DNA of 27,812 nucleotides from Monoraphidium neglectum (GCF_000611645.1 NW_014013262.1:1-27812); one strand, 5' to 3'; shown: positions 1 through 11,600, counted from the stretch's first letter. Notes: generated by a model from the sequence alone, not told the origin. Program-made: numbers and translations.

Positions 1-1166
1 GCCCCGCAGCTACTGGCTGTACGACATCTGGGTGGCGCGGGACGTCACAGGGGCGCGCATGACGTCCGGTGGGCCGCCCTTCACGCCCCACACAGCCTCA
101 CGCAAGCGCGGCCTGGCGGGTCTGCCCTTTCCGGTGTACTGCTGGTGCGTAGCTGCTGCCCGTGGTTGTGATGCTTGCCGGGGCTGTGTTGTCGGCCAGC
201 GGCCGGGAACAAACGGTGTGCGGCCGCAGAGGCGCTGCTGCACATACCAATGCTATTCAGTGCTAATGCCTGGCGTGAGGCATTGCGCTCGCCCTCACCT
301 GGCCATCTCACCCCATGGCGTGCGTCCCATCAGTCCCTCTCTCTCCAACCTTGTGTCTTAACCATGCCACCCACAATCCCCCCCACCACAGTTTCAACGG
401 TATGGCCAAGATCGCCGCTGAGCCCTTCCGCCGGGGCTTGCGTTTTCGCACCCACATGCCAGGGGAGTGCATGGCGTCAGAGTGCTCGCTGCTGTGCGAC
501 GACATGCACCGCCTGGGGCTGCGCCGCGTGTTGGTCGACCCCACAGTCGCTACGACTTACCAGCACGCCGCCAAAGCGTCGCTGCACACGCGCGTTGCGC
601 CGCGGCACTGGACCAACGTCACTGGCATCAAGCTAAGCACGTGGGCGGAGGCATCGTCAGCGCCGCCCATCAACTGGAGCGCCCCAGAGGTGCACTGCCA
701 GTTCGGGGGCTCAGGCCGGTCAGCAGTTTGCTTGTGTTCCAGATGGCGCCAGGTTCCCAGGCACTCTGGCAGACGCACAGCTGCTTTTTTGCACCATGTC
801 ACTGCGCTGACTTGCCAGGACATACTTTAGTTTTTGGCACACTTCGAATCGAGCAGCACACAGGGCAGTGGCCCTGCTCGGCTCCTCGAATCTGTTCTTC
901 AGGTCGTCACTCAGCTCCTGGCCCCACCGCCAACTCCTTGGCCCTGAATATCCCCATCCTCCCCGCCATTCGCCCCCCCTCTCCTGGTGGTGCCTCCCCC
1001 CCAGTGGCGTGTGGCCTACCACCAGGTGGAGTGCTGTGACCTGCAGCCGGGCCGGGACCTCGTTGATTGGGACAGGGGCTGCCGCAGAGTGGACATCATG
1101 GCGCACGGCATGAATTTCACGCGCGCATGGCTCGAGGAGTTTGCAGCTGGGCGCAGCCGGCGATAA
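1..1166 (+). CDS. CAP59/CMT1-like (GT69) mannosyltransferase, 3' part
   Basis: Partial gene whose 5' end lies outside the window. The proposed exons are 2-144, 392-689 and 1005-1166 (stop TAA 1164-1166), joined by introns GTGCGT...CACAG (phase 2) and GTGCAC...CCCAG (phase 0). The translation contains YDIWVARDVTG, then PVYCCFNGMAKIAAEPF across the first junction, LRFRTHMPGECMASECSLL, a CDD, and VLVDPTVATTY. This order (Y-D-x-W-V-x-R-D, then x-C-x-N-G, then E-C-x-x-S-E-C-x-L, then D-P-x-V-x-x-x-Y) is that of the CAP59_mtransfer family, fungal alpha-1,3-mannosyltransferases of family GT69 that act in the secretory pathway. Acceptor and product in algae are unknown; a role in glycan or cell-wall assembly is inference. 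The last exon (WRVAYHQVECCDLQPGRDLVDWDRG) is not strongly diagnostic. The gene converges on RPA43. Family assignment is fairly sure; the exact donor sites are less so. Confidence 0.62.
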
Positions 1167-1234
1167 AGCGCGTGCGCCGCCACCCCTCCTACACCTGCTG
1201 CTGCAGCTGCGTGCTGGCCTTTGTGGTTATGTGT

Positions 1235-1259
1235 TGTGTGTGTGTGTGTGTGTGTGTGT
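1235..1259 (+). repeat. (TG)12 microsatellite
   Basis: An uninterrupted TG dinucleotide run 69 bases past the stop codon of the mannosyltransferase-like gene, so it probably lies in its 3' UTR. Confidence 0.9.
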
Positions 1260-1466
1260 ATGTCGCACGGTCAGGGGTCATGCATTCCCAGCCCGTGCCT
1301 TGTGTAGGAGCAACATGCTAGATCATGATGACTCATGTGGCAGCTCAAGCTTGAGAAGCGGCAGATGCTAGAGGGCTAGCAGCTGCAGACCTGACAGATA
1401 ATTGGACACAGGCTGTTTCATGCAAAACAGACTGACCTGTTGGGAGCTTGTGATAGAGCGGTGGGC

Positions 1467-1471
1467 TTACA
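1467..1471 (-). other. Candidate TGTAA polyadenylation signal (RPA43)
   Basis: TTACA on the plus strand reads TGTAA on the minus strand, about 310 bases past the RPA43 stop. TGTAA is the usual green-algal poly(A) signal; its use here is inferred. Confidence 0.4.
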
Positions 1472-1780
1472 AGGACTCCCAAAGCACTTCGTGTCTTGAA
1501 GTAAATAGCAGTCGCATCACTCACTGCGAATGCATCCAGCCGATGCTACCAGCTTTTTGCTTGGCATCACGCATGCCAAGGAGACAGTAGCGTCATTTCT
1601 TAGCTGATATGAACAGGTGCCTGGTGCACCAGCCAAAGGGGGCTCACTTGCCATGAACCCACAGGATATCGGGCAAGATGGGGGGAGCAGCCCCTGAACC
1701 TCCGCATGACATGGGCCAGCCGTCCCCAGGACCTCTCTGAATAGTTAAAAAGGTCACGTTCTCACATCATCCAGGCATCC

Positions 1781-3284
1781 TCAGCTCGTTTTGTGCTTCT
1801 TCTTTTTGGCGGCAGGGGTGCCGTCTCCTGCGCCGTGCTTGCGCCTCTTGTCCATGCCCTCACCCTTGTCCACCTGCTTCTCCTTCCTTTTGCCCTTCCC
1901 CGCCTTCCCGTCCTGCTGCTGCTGCTGCTGCTGCTGCTCCCCGTCTCGCCGCCGATGCCGGTCCTTGCTGCCTGGCCGCTGCTGCTGCTCCGCTTTTTTG
2001 CTGGCCAAAGCCTGCTGCGTGCCAGTTATGCTGCTGCAGTGGCCCTCCTCGCCCGTGCCGGCGTCCAGCAGGGACCCGACGATGCTGAACAGGCTGGCGT
2101 GGTCCAGCACACTGCGGGCCGCAGCGCGTGGCACGCGCGTGGCAAGCAGTAGGGAGGTCAAGCTGTAAACGACTCTCGTTTCAAAGGACATGTATGTCTC
2201 TGAAGTACGCTCGCTCACGAGGCGGCGCCCACCCGCACACCTATAACTTGCCCTGCCCGCTCGCCCCCGCAACGAGTCTCTGACGGCAGGCTCAGCCAGA
2301 GATCCATGCCCCGCCTCGGGCGCACCTATCCACCACGAAGCGCACGTAGCTGCCAACCAGGATGCGGTGGGTGGCATCCCTCAGGCTGACCCAGCAGCCA
2401 GCCTGTGGACGGCAGAAGCGGGGGGCATGGGAGTGTGGTGCGCAACCATCAACAGACATCTGCGACTGCTGTGGCGCCTGTTTAAAAGCAAGGCCGCTGT
2501 GGCGCTGCCTTGCTTGGTCCTGCCCCGCCTTGGCGAGGCGCCGCCCCCCTCCCGCCCACGCCGTTGCCCTACCTCGGGTGAGCACTTGAACTCGCGCCTT
2601 ATGCGCTCAGCACCGATAGCTGCGTTGAAGACGCCCAGAACGAGCAGCCCAACGTAGTCGGTGCCCACCTTGATCACGCGCCCCACTAGACAGGGGGGCA
2701 GCAAGGTGGCAGGGTTGCGCAGGGGCGGGCGCCAGTCAGCAAGCGCCACCCGCTGTCGGACTGCGTGACGCTCACACAGGATGCAGCCGTGTGCACATTG
2801 CCTCCTGCGTGAACCTCACCCAGGTGCTGCCCCGGCCGCGGGCAGAAGAGCGTGACTCGGGCCACAACGGCGACGGCCAGGAATGGGAAGTAGGGGTGCA
2901 GCCGCGCCATGCGGCCAGTCACGCGCTCATTGCTGTACGCCAGCACCACTCCGCCCAGGTCCTCAGAGTACCTGTCACGCAGGGGCCAGGCAGGTGCTGC
3001 GGCATGTTGTGCAGTGAAAAGCGCGTGCGGCTGACATTGGTTGCAAAGCGTGAGCATGAGTGAGTGTGGGAAAAATGAACGACAGCCGGCGGCGGCCGTG
3101 ACGACTACGGGCGTTGCGGCAGCGCTCACCGCAGCAGGCCAAGATTCAGCTGCTCCCGCACGCCCTCAATGACATCTTGTGTTTTGGAGGGGTGCAGATG
3201 GAGAGTGAACCGGGCAGTGACCGTCGACAGCGCATTGCTATTCGCCCTTTCCGAGTCCCGCCCGCTGGTAGAAGGGGCGGACAT
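1781..3284 (-). CDS. RPA43: DNA-directed RNA polymerase I subunit RPA43
   Basis: Model of five exons on the minus strand: 3284-3130, 2971-2820, 2685-2573, 2402-2326, 2111-1781 (828 nt, 275 aa, stop TGA). The RPA43/A43 family pairs with A14 in the polymerase I stalk and contacts initiation factor Rrn3/TIF-IA, driving rRNA transcription in the nucleolus. Evidence: residues 52-63 read RYSEDLGGVVLA and 94-102 CPRPGQHL, matching the family's pattern of a YxxxLxGVxLAYS block followed by a barrel. Residues 110-125 (GTDYVGLLVLGVFNAA) are the S1-like OB core, followed by HRILVGSYVRFVV and LFSIVGSLLDAG. The start ATG at 3284 opens an exon too short to stand out alone but with the typical TLHLHPSK opening. 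The C-terminal 90 residues are low complexity: eight glutamines (CAG run, plus-strand 1913-1936) and Lys/Arg clusters ending KKKKHKTS, probably a nuclear/nucleolar signal. The last acceptor (2112) was chosen by phase and could differ. Confidence 0.85.
1913..1936 (-). repeat. (CAG)8 run coding Gln8 in RPA43
   Basis: Eight CTG triplets on the plus strand, read as CAG on the coding strand, in the charged tail of RPA43. Confidence 0.9.
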
Positions 3285-4110
3285 GATTTCAAGTTTGGGT
3301 TGGAATCAATCAGGGCGAGACCAGCAACAAGTCTGAATGAGTACAAGTCTGAATGATCTGGTGATATGCCACCTCGTGCCTGTCTCCTCAAAGGCTTTGC
3401 GCATTCGAAAGTCGCGTCTAGTTTATAGCTCGTATAATATGCATCAGGACTGTCATACTCCGGGGCACTCGCTGCAGCAGCTTCACACACACAATGCGAA
3501 GCGATTGACAGGCATCAAGTGGTCCCTGGGTGGCAGCAAGCGGGAGTTAGGGGAGGGGCGAACGAGTGAACTACACAGCCAAGACGGCATGTGTTGTGCA
3601 GTGATACTGCCGGGGGCTGTTGGCATTGTGAGTGCGGAGGTCAGCTCTGACAAGGCGCTGTTTGACCACAAAGTGTTGATGTCCGGCGACAACAACCAGA
3701 CAGCTTGCATTGGTGTCATCTATCATAGCCGCCACAAGCTTCATTCATTCACCAAGGCAAACATTGGGAATCCCCACACCCCGTGGACACTCTCCGTGTG
3801 GCCCTACTGGTGCAAACCAAAGCCCTGACTAGACCCCCTAGTTCGCTGCGCATGAGACTGCGGCGTCTTTGGCTCCCAGCGACCTGTGGCAGCACGGACT
3901 GTTACATTGATCAGAGCTGGAATCCCAGGTCTCTGTCAGGCGCACATAAGCTGACGGGTTGTCAGGTGGATGATGTTTGGTCAGTACAGCGACAGCGTAC
4001 ATTGCAGTTCAAAACCGCAGAGGCTGTGTCCGTCATGTTTGCTGGTACAATGTGCAGCTGTAGGCACGCAGGGCCTCAATAATAGCCTCATCTCCCCAAA
4101 TTTCACTCTT
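3285..4110. other. Intergenic: RPA43 promoter and NTT 3' UTR
   Basis: No gene recognised. The right part should be the NTT 3' UTR, with a minus-strand TGTAA at 3902-3906. The left part must hold the RPA43 promoter. A 163-codon plus-strand open frame at 3337-3828 has no known motif and no coding-like third-position bias. Confidence 0.55.
3902..3906 (-). other. Candidate TGTAA polyadenylation signal (NTT)
   Basis: TGTAA on the minus strand about 205 bases past the NTT stop codon. Confidence 0.45.
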
Positions 4111-7100
4111 CTATACAGGGGCCGCCGCCCCCTCTCCGCCCCCATGCTGCTGCTGCTGCTGCTGCTCCGGCTGCGGCGGCGGCAGCTGCCCCAGCTCTCT
4201 CAGCGCAGCAGCCAGCTCTGCCGCCTCAAGGCGCGCCGCCACCTCAGCTGGCTGCGGGGGAGCTGCAACAACCGCCGCGCCTGTGCTGGCCTCTGGCCAG
4301 TCCTCCTCCTCCATGGAATGCACCGGGCTGTTGAGGGTGTATCTGCGCCGGCTGGAGAGCTCACTGACAGCACCCCTCCAGCCGCGCAGCATGAGGAAGA
4401 AGCAAGCAAAGAGCACAGGCAGAATGGGTCCGGTAAGCGCGCCAGCGCTCATGAGCAGCAGGCCCTGCTGCAGGATGCTGCCACCAGACTTGCCAGTCTG
4501 GGAGGGCGTGGGGTGGGGTAGGGTGGGACAGGAGTGGTAGATCCTCGCAAATGAGGTGAAGCGCAAGCTGGGCTGTTTGACGGTGCAGCCGGCCCACTTG
4601 AGGTTCACGCAACATTGTGGCAAGCAGGGTCAGGAGCGCACCCACGAGGGCACCCCAGCCTTGGTCCCACCTGTGATCCCACCACGTCGATGGCTGCCTT
4701 GCCGCGCGTTCGCCCTGCCTCATCAAGCGTTATGTACACCTTCAATTGTGCATCGTTCAGTGGCGTGGAGTTCAGGGGGGTTGAAGCTGGCGGTCAGGGT
4801 GGGATTGAGTTGTTTTGAGGGGGGACAAGGCCCGGCCAGGTGGTGACAAAGATAGGGGTCGCTTGGGCAACACCCACCATCTCCTCGGCGGGCTTGAACA
4901 GGGAGAACTTGGACGCTTTGCTGAACACGTACAGCAGAGCGCCTCCCAGCACCAGCCCAGAGAGCAGCCATGCAGCTGGCGCGGCCACGCCAGCCGCTGC
5001 TGCTGCCGCGGCGGCGCTGCCAAACCAGTGCTGGTAGGCAATGGCTGCAGCAAAGAAAAGGGTGCCGCCAAACAGGAGGATCTGGGGAGTCGTGCTGGCG
5101 ACGCCCCGCCAGCCAAGGCGCTCAAACAGGATGGGGCTGATGAGCATGGACGATGCCGTGACGACACCGGTCCACAGGGCAACATCACCCAGGAACGAGG
5201 TGAAGTCGGAGGGCGATGGGTACAGCAGGCGCATGTGGCTCTGAGGAGGAGGGGGGGGAAGGGAGGAGATAGGAGGCAGGAGGGAGGGCAAGTCTGCAGA
5301 TCGTACCAGAGGGTCCAGCCCACAAGCACTTAAAAAATGCCGAAGAGGGTATGGCGTGTCACAGCTGACCGCAGGAAACAATACCCTCCGCCCACTGCGG
5401 CGCGGCTCGCACCGCCCCCTCCCTCTAGTGCTCCCTCCTGCACAACACACAGTAAGATGCGGGTTTAGGGTTTCAGTCAAGCGTGCCAACAGCGGCACCG
5501 GTGCCGATCCCTGCCCTGTTCTTGCACCCACCTTCCAAACAAACTCCATCAGCGAGGTGCAGAGCCCCTGCGCCAGGCTCATCACCGCGAGGCACCGGAT
5601 CTCCAAGCTGCCAGCGAGGATGGAGAAGGACTCAGCCAGCGACACCTTCTTGCTGTCATCGCCAGCGCCGTCGCCACTGCCTTTACTCTTTGATTTCAAC
5701 GCTGCTGTCCCCTCAGCACCTGTGCTTTGCAACGCCTGAGGCTGCGAGGCTTCCTGCTGCAGTTGCTGCGGCGCACGCTGCTCCTGAGAAGGGCTGTTCC
5801 TGCCTGAACTGCTGACGTTGCTCTGGCTGGCACTGCTGCTCTGACCGGTCCCACTGCCGACCACGTCGTCGCTACTGCTGAAGCTTCTGTCCCCCACAGC
5901 GCCATTGCCGCTGTGACCAGAGCCGCTGCGCATCCGCTCAGCCAGCAGCGCCTCAAGATCGCTCGCGCCCCCCTCCCCTAGATCCAGACTGAGAGCGCTG
6001 CCGTGGTCACACGCCGCGGCCGCAGCGGCTGCTGTTGCAGATGCCGCCACGGTTCGCGCACGCCTGCTGCCCGGCCGCGGCGGAAGTTCTGCCTGGCGTT
6101 CCGGCCGCGGCTGGCTGATCGTGATGCGGTGGTGCACCGCCAGCGCCAGCGCCGCCATGCCCAGCACCACCGCCATGGTGGCCTGCACCTCGCGGCAGAA
6201 GCCACTGACGCCGGGGCCGCCCGCGCGCGCGGCGGTGGTGGCCTTGAGGACCAGCCCTGCCGCGGCCTGCGCAACGTTGGCGCCCAGCCCGAATATGGGG
6301 TACATGAGGGGCGCGTCCTGCAGCGAAGTGGTATCGTTGGCGAGGCCCCAGAAGAGCAGGCCCATGCAGACGTCGCCCCACAGCTCCGCGGCGCAGAAGA
6401 AGAGGGTGTAGGTCCAGTTGCGCACCATGCCCACCGCACCGCCCAGGCCGGCGGGCAGGACCTGCGAGGCACAGGGGGTCGGTGAGCGTTGGGGCCCTTG
6501 TTGGGCTGGGGAGGGGGCATGCGGGCGACACAAAGCACACGGGTGCGCAACCAGCCCTTCTGCACCAGCACCCCAGCGGACGCGGCGCCGCGGCCGCCGA
6601 CCTGCTGAAGGGAGTCCGCCAGGGCGTGCAGGTGCAGTGAGTCTGCGTTGGGCATCAGCAGCAGCGCAAAGAGCGCAAAGAAGGCGCTGAACGCTGCGAC
6701 GATGGCGTTGAACAGCGCCGCCCGCGACATGCGCTGACTGGCCCAGGAGTAGGCGACCAGGAACAGCAGGGAGCTGGGCAGCACCGCATACACCGTCAGG
6801 AATGGCACCACCGCCGCGCCAGCACCGGGCGCGGTGATGACGAGGGTGTCCTTGAGTGAGTCCAGGATGGTGTTGGTGAATGACAGGCAGAAGAACAGGG
6901 ACAGCATCGGCAGCAGCCGGTCCCACACGCCGGCCACACGTTGCCCATACACGGAAAGGGATACAAGTGCAGGGCCCAGCAGCGGCAGAGACGCGAGCGC
7001 GGAGGGCACGCTTTGCGGGCTATGAGGGGTGCCATTGGGAAATGGCGATGATGCTGCCGCCGCAGCAGCAGCGACGTGCAGGACCGCTCGCCGAGCTGTC

Positions 7101-7357
7101 CATGGGGACGCCACCTGTGCCAGGCATTGTTGCTGTCGCAAGGCCTGCGGCTTGTGTTGCTGGTGCTGTCGCTGCTGCGGCTGCTGCGGCTGCTGCTGCA
7201 GAGTTGGTTGCAGCTGGTGATGGCGCCGATGATGATTCCGTCCTGCTGCAGTGTTTGCAAGCACCAGCGGGGCCGGCATTGAAAAAAGTTCATACAGTGA
7301 TGCGAATGCAGCCAGCACGCACTCTGGGGCAGCTCCCAGCCGGTCATGGCTGTGCAC
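4111..7357 (-). CDS. NTT: Plastidic ATP/ADP translocase (NTT, TLC family)
   Basis: Five-exon model: 7357-6602, 6461-5532, 5240-4878, 4739-4671, 4497-4111, all phase 0, 834 aa (stop TAG). NTT proteins are about 12-helix antiporters of the plastid inner envelope that exchange ATP for ADP plus phosphate. Family hallmarks in order: SLKDTLVITAPGAGA with the conserved Lys (about residue 169); AELWGDVCMGLLFWGLAND (about 277-294) with the conserved Glu; LMEFVWK|SHMRLLYPSPSDF across the exon 2/3 junction; SKASKFSLFKPAEEM|VYITLDEAG; and RGKAAIDVVGSQ|TGKSGG, each junction restoring the family sequence. The first 140 residues are Ala/Gln/His-rich, as expected for an algal transit peptide. ATG 7357 gives the longest frame; ATG 7279 (MPAPLVLANTAAG) has fewer acidic residues and may be the real start (808 aa). 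An inserted loop of about 150 residues (about 371-523, Ser/Gly/Gln/Ala-rich) and a Q7 tail are unusual. The first donor is GTCGGC, a weak site. Confidence 0.88.
4146..4166 (-). repeat. (CAG)7 run coding Gln7 in the NTT C-terminus
   Basis: Seven CTG triplets on the plus strand, CAG on the coding strand, close to the NTT stop codon. Confidence 0.9.
5461..5473 (+). repeat. Telomere-like motif GGGTTTAGGGTTT in an NTT intron
   Basis: Nearly two units of the plant-type telomere repeat TTTAGGG. On the transcribed strand it reads AAACCCTAAACCC, which matches the plant telo-box. It lies in the intron between 5241 and 5531. An identical 13-mer occurs at 24240-24252. Confidence 0.7.
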
Positions 7358-8580
7358 CCATCAAACTCACCCAGAGGTGCGAACTGCCTGGACGCGGCGC
7401 AGCATGATGAGCAACGGGTGTGGGTTGGGCGTGGAGAGGAGCGCCTGAGAGGGAGGCGCAACACGTTTGAACTTAGAGAGCGTGATTGCAGCCGCTCAAA
7501 TCACGGTGTCGACAGCAACGCTGCATACTGTACCTGCTTGGGCCGAGAGTGGTGCCCGCTCTTTGCTGCAGCATGCTCGCAACTCGAGCAACCCGCCCTT
7601 TGGCTGGGTAGTGGCAGTCTCAAGGCAACTTTAAACTAGTTTGTGTCCACCAACAAGCTGTCGTATGCAGGGCTAGATCGCATTTTCCAGTTTGTATCAA
7701 ACGGGGTTATTACTACGCTCTTTCGTGATTGGAGATGGAACGGTAATGGAGATCGCAATGCGATTTGTCACAACACAAACAGGCCAGTGTGCCATGCCTG
7801 TCACCTGTCAAGTGGCGGTGCAGTGACAGGGTGAGCACAGCAGTTTCCATGCACTGGTCTTCTGGGTATGCCGTTGTTGTGAGTGATGAGCTCGAGAGCC
7901 CAGGAATTGACTGGATCCTGGACTATCCTCGCTGACAACACATCAACATCATCACCCCTCCCAAAGCCATGCACTTCCTGGATAGGATACAAATTTACAG
8001 TGGATTGGTTCGCTTTTATCCAAAAACGTTTGGGCACAAGCTGAGAGCAGTGATGGGAGGACTGTCCCGCATCCTCATTGAACACGTTGCCATACAAATC
8101 TAGCCCACGAAACATGAGGTTGTGATTGGTGATGCAGGGAGGATGAAAAGGAAGGCTTCCAAAACATCCAGCAGCCAGGGCTTGTCGTTTGCCTCGAGAC
8201 CCCACACAGGATGGCGCGAGGTTCGGCGCGGGTATGCCAGCAAATTATACACGTGTGCAGCTGGCAGCTCTCCAGGGCTACCCACGCCAAGCTGTGGGCT
8301 CGCTGGCTGTGTGATCAGATGACGTACTCTGGGTCCTCCCGCCGCGGCCACAGCACTGCGGCCGCCTCCTCGTCCATCGTCGCATCGACCTCGCCCTGAC
8401 AGCAGCGGGGGCGGGGAGAGGGGGGTTGCAGGAGACGCACATGGCCAGGGTGGCACTCACAATCACCAGCGCACTGCGGAGTGGTGGTTGGGCATGTGCC
8501 TTCCATGCGCACAACATACAGATGATCCCATCGCGCTTTGAGTGGCCGACTCCGCGGCTTGACCCTTGCCTTGCGCGCTG
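7358..8580. other. Intergenic: NTT promoter and SAT 3' UTR
   Basis: Between the NTT start and the SAT stop. The right part is probably the SAT 3' UTR, ending near a minus-strand TGTAA at 7995-7999. The left part should be the NTT promoter. No gene, RNA or repeat recognised; the open frames are short and motif-free. Confidence 0.55.
7995..7999 (-). other. Candidate TGTAA polyadenylation signal (SAT)
   Basis: Minus-strand TGTAA about 580 bases past the SAT stop; it is the first one I found and would imply a long 3' UTR. Confidence 0.35.
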
Positions 8581-8650
8581 CTAGCGCACCTCATAAACAC
8601 CCCCTAGAGGAGCGGGCCGGTACCTAATCTCCTCCTGCAGCTCATGCCTG

Positions 8651-8684
<34 letters not shown>

Positions 8685-11600
8685 GCTGCTGCTGCCGCTG
8701 CTGCGAGGTTGAAGGGTCGGCCTGGCCCTCCTGCCCAATAAGGGTGTGGTGCCCCAGGCTGACATGTGCGCGCGCATGAGTGACGCCGTTGACTTTGCCG
8801 TTGCCGCTGTAGGCGCTGCCGTTAACAGGGGCGGCCACCCAGACTGTACCGTTTGCACCTACGCGGTTGCTTGCGCCGTTGCTGGCGGCCTTGGCCACGC
8901 CGTTGCTGCTGATCCCACCCCCAGAACTCAAGTGCGCAGCCCGGCCGTTGCTACTGAAACCCACAGCAGAAGCAGCCGCGCCATTGCTGGACGCACCGCT
9001 GGACGCCACTCCTTGTGCCTGTGGCTCACTGCTGCTGCTGGTGCCGCTGGTGCTGGAGGGGGCGTCGCTGCTGCTCTCGTCGCCGCTGCTGCCGGCCTCG
9101 CCCACTGAACTGTTTGAGAGCCCCCTGTCAGCGACTGGGTCATAATCACTGTTGAATTTGCGGCTCCATTGCTGCATGTCCAGTGCCGGGTTGCCTGGTG
9201 AAAAGTGAAGTTCGCGTGGTTGATTGGAGAGCATGTGAGAGGCTCTGTCCACGAAAGGTAGTGTTGCGACAGGGGCAAGCGCGTCAACAAGATGGGTGTC
9301 TTTGCACCACAACCACACCGCCTGCACCCACCAAAGAGTTTGCCAACAGGCTTGGCAGGTGAGCCCGCCACCATAGTGTGCGGTGGCACAGGCTTCAGCA
9401 CCAATGAGCCGGCTGCTATCTGCGCAGGGAGAATGCAAGGAGGGTGTGGATAAGCACGTGGCCAGCCTGTTGTTACGCCGTTTTGAGGCACCTGACGGCC
9501 GCTGATGCGCCTCCCGCATGCACACCTGCCACCCCTAACCCCTCGTGCCTGTGCACCGCGGCCGACGAGGATGTTGCCCAGCACTGTGGCACTGGCACCA
9601 ATGAGCACGTTGTCGCTGATCTTGGGGTGGCGGTCGCCCACTTCCTTGCCAGTGCCACCCAGCGTGACATTCTTGGGGAGGGGAAGGGGAGCAAAGAAAA
9701 GGTGCGATGCGGAGCGAGGGGAGCCTCAGAGCAACCAAACAGCAAGCCCGCGCGGCGCGCCTGGCTGCCACTGAACCGGAGTTCCCACACGCCTCATCGT
9801 CACGCGCCGCTGCCACCAGCCGCACACACTCTCACACATCCCTTCATGCGTACATACGCACTTGCAGCAGCGACACGTTGTTGCCGATGACGGCGGTTTC
9901 CCCAATGACCACGCCGGTGCCGTGGTCCAGCAGGATGCCGCGCCCCAGCCGCGCCGCTGGGTGGATGTCCACAGCCAGCACCTCGCTCACGCGGCTCTGC
10001 AGGGCCACCGCCATGACCCGCTGACCGCGATTCCAAAGGGCGTGCGCGATGCGGTGCGTCTGCAGGGCGTGGTAGCCCTTGTAATACAAGAGAGCCTGGC
10101 TGTAGCTGCGGCACGCCGGGTCCTGGTCGAGGAGGAGGGCATGAAACAAACACTCACACCCACATAATAATTTCATCCAGCACAGGCACCTGGTGGGCGC
10201 CGCTGCGAGCCCAAAACCAGCGGGTTCACGTGAGAGTGGAAAAAAAGCCGCGGCACCACCCGATGCCCCTGACATCAGCAACGCCACTCCTTCCAGACAA
10301 ATATGCTGCCGAAAAGGAGACAGCTTGTCCCAAGCGGCAAAAGCCACTGTTGGCTACGCCACCCAAGCGCCCGCCCCGCCCGATGGCTCACCCTGTCCCG
10401 GCAGGCCTCCACGTCCGCAAGCGCGCCCTCCCGCACGTCCAAGTCGCTGGTGAGCACCTCATGGAATATCTCAAACAGCTGCGTCGGCAGCATCACCGCG
10501 CTCGCCAGGCGGTTGGACAGCACAAACGCGAGGGCGCGCTCGAACGAGTCGTGCGCCAGGATAGAAGCGTACAGGAAGCTGCTCAGCAACGGCTCCTCCG
10601 CTGCGTCCCGCTCTGCCTCAGTGCTGCATAAGACGTCGGGGCCAAGGGCGGCGGGCACAACGACGGTCGTTCAGGGTCAGCACTCAGCAGCATGGCACAG
10701 ACCGAACGCTCGCGCAGCCGCCAGCCCGTGCAGCCGTTACGCTGCCCATCCAAACGGCGAATGCGTGGCACAGCAGGCCGCAATAACGTATGAGCCTACA
10801 TGCTGTCAATTCGATAAGTGCTGCAATGCAGCGGCCCATCTGAGCAGCAACGGCAGATGGCACGCAGCAGCGCGCACCGAATGGCGCGCCAAACGCAAGG
10901 TGTCCGATCCTCTTGGAAGGCACCGCCTTGCGCCTTACGCAGTGAGTCCTCGAATTCCTTGCACACGTCCGGCTTATGATCAGAGCCGTTTTGCATATAA
11001 AACGGGAAAGCAAGCTGCGCCCACACCAGGTCCTCGTCCTTCTTGATGGGGTCTTGCTGGTCGCCTGCGCGAAAGCATACGAGATGTTGTGGTTCCTTGA
11101 TGTTGCTACCATCCTATGAGCCTTATGGTCCCGCAAGCACCACGAAACCCACCCGCAGTGGCTTGGGGACGCACAGCCCGCCGCAGTTGGCCTCTCAGGC
11201 GCCCCAAGGAGAGGTCATGGGGATTATTTGAGGCGACAGATCGCTTGTGAGTTGCCAGAGACATGGTGGCCGGCAAGACGAGAACCGCGGCGTCCGGCAG
11301 AGAGAAGACTAGAATAGCATGAGGAAAAAATCAAAGTCAATCAATCAGAGTGATAAGAGGGCACGTAGAAGCTGTACCCTGTATTGATGGCCATGCGAAG
11401 GGTCGTCGCACTGTCATCAACAGCAACACAAGTGCGAGCCGCAGCGTCACGTCTGACGTGCCGGGTCCCCACCCCCGCAGAGTTTTGCAATGCAGAGCAG
11501 AAGTATGCAGTATCGTAAATTTAACACACGCAGTCGCCTCTGAGCATGCAAGCAGTGACGAGTTCGCGTCTGGACCACCACGGGGCCTCCATGGGGGCTG

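Larger units (their letters stand above)
1167..1780. other. Convergent intergenic region with 3' UTRs
   Basis: This is the stretch between the stop codons of the converging mannosyltransferase and RPA43 genes. It holds a (TG)12 run at 1235-1259 in the probable 3' UTR of the plus-strand gene, and a minus-strand TGTAA at 1467-1471 that could end the RPA43 transcript. No plus-strand TGTAA was seen for the mannosyltransferase. Open frames here are short, lack recognisable motifs and do not show the strong GC bias at third positions seen in the real exons. Confidence 0.6.
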
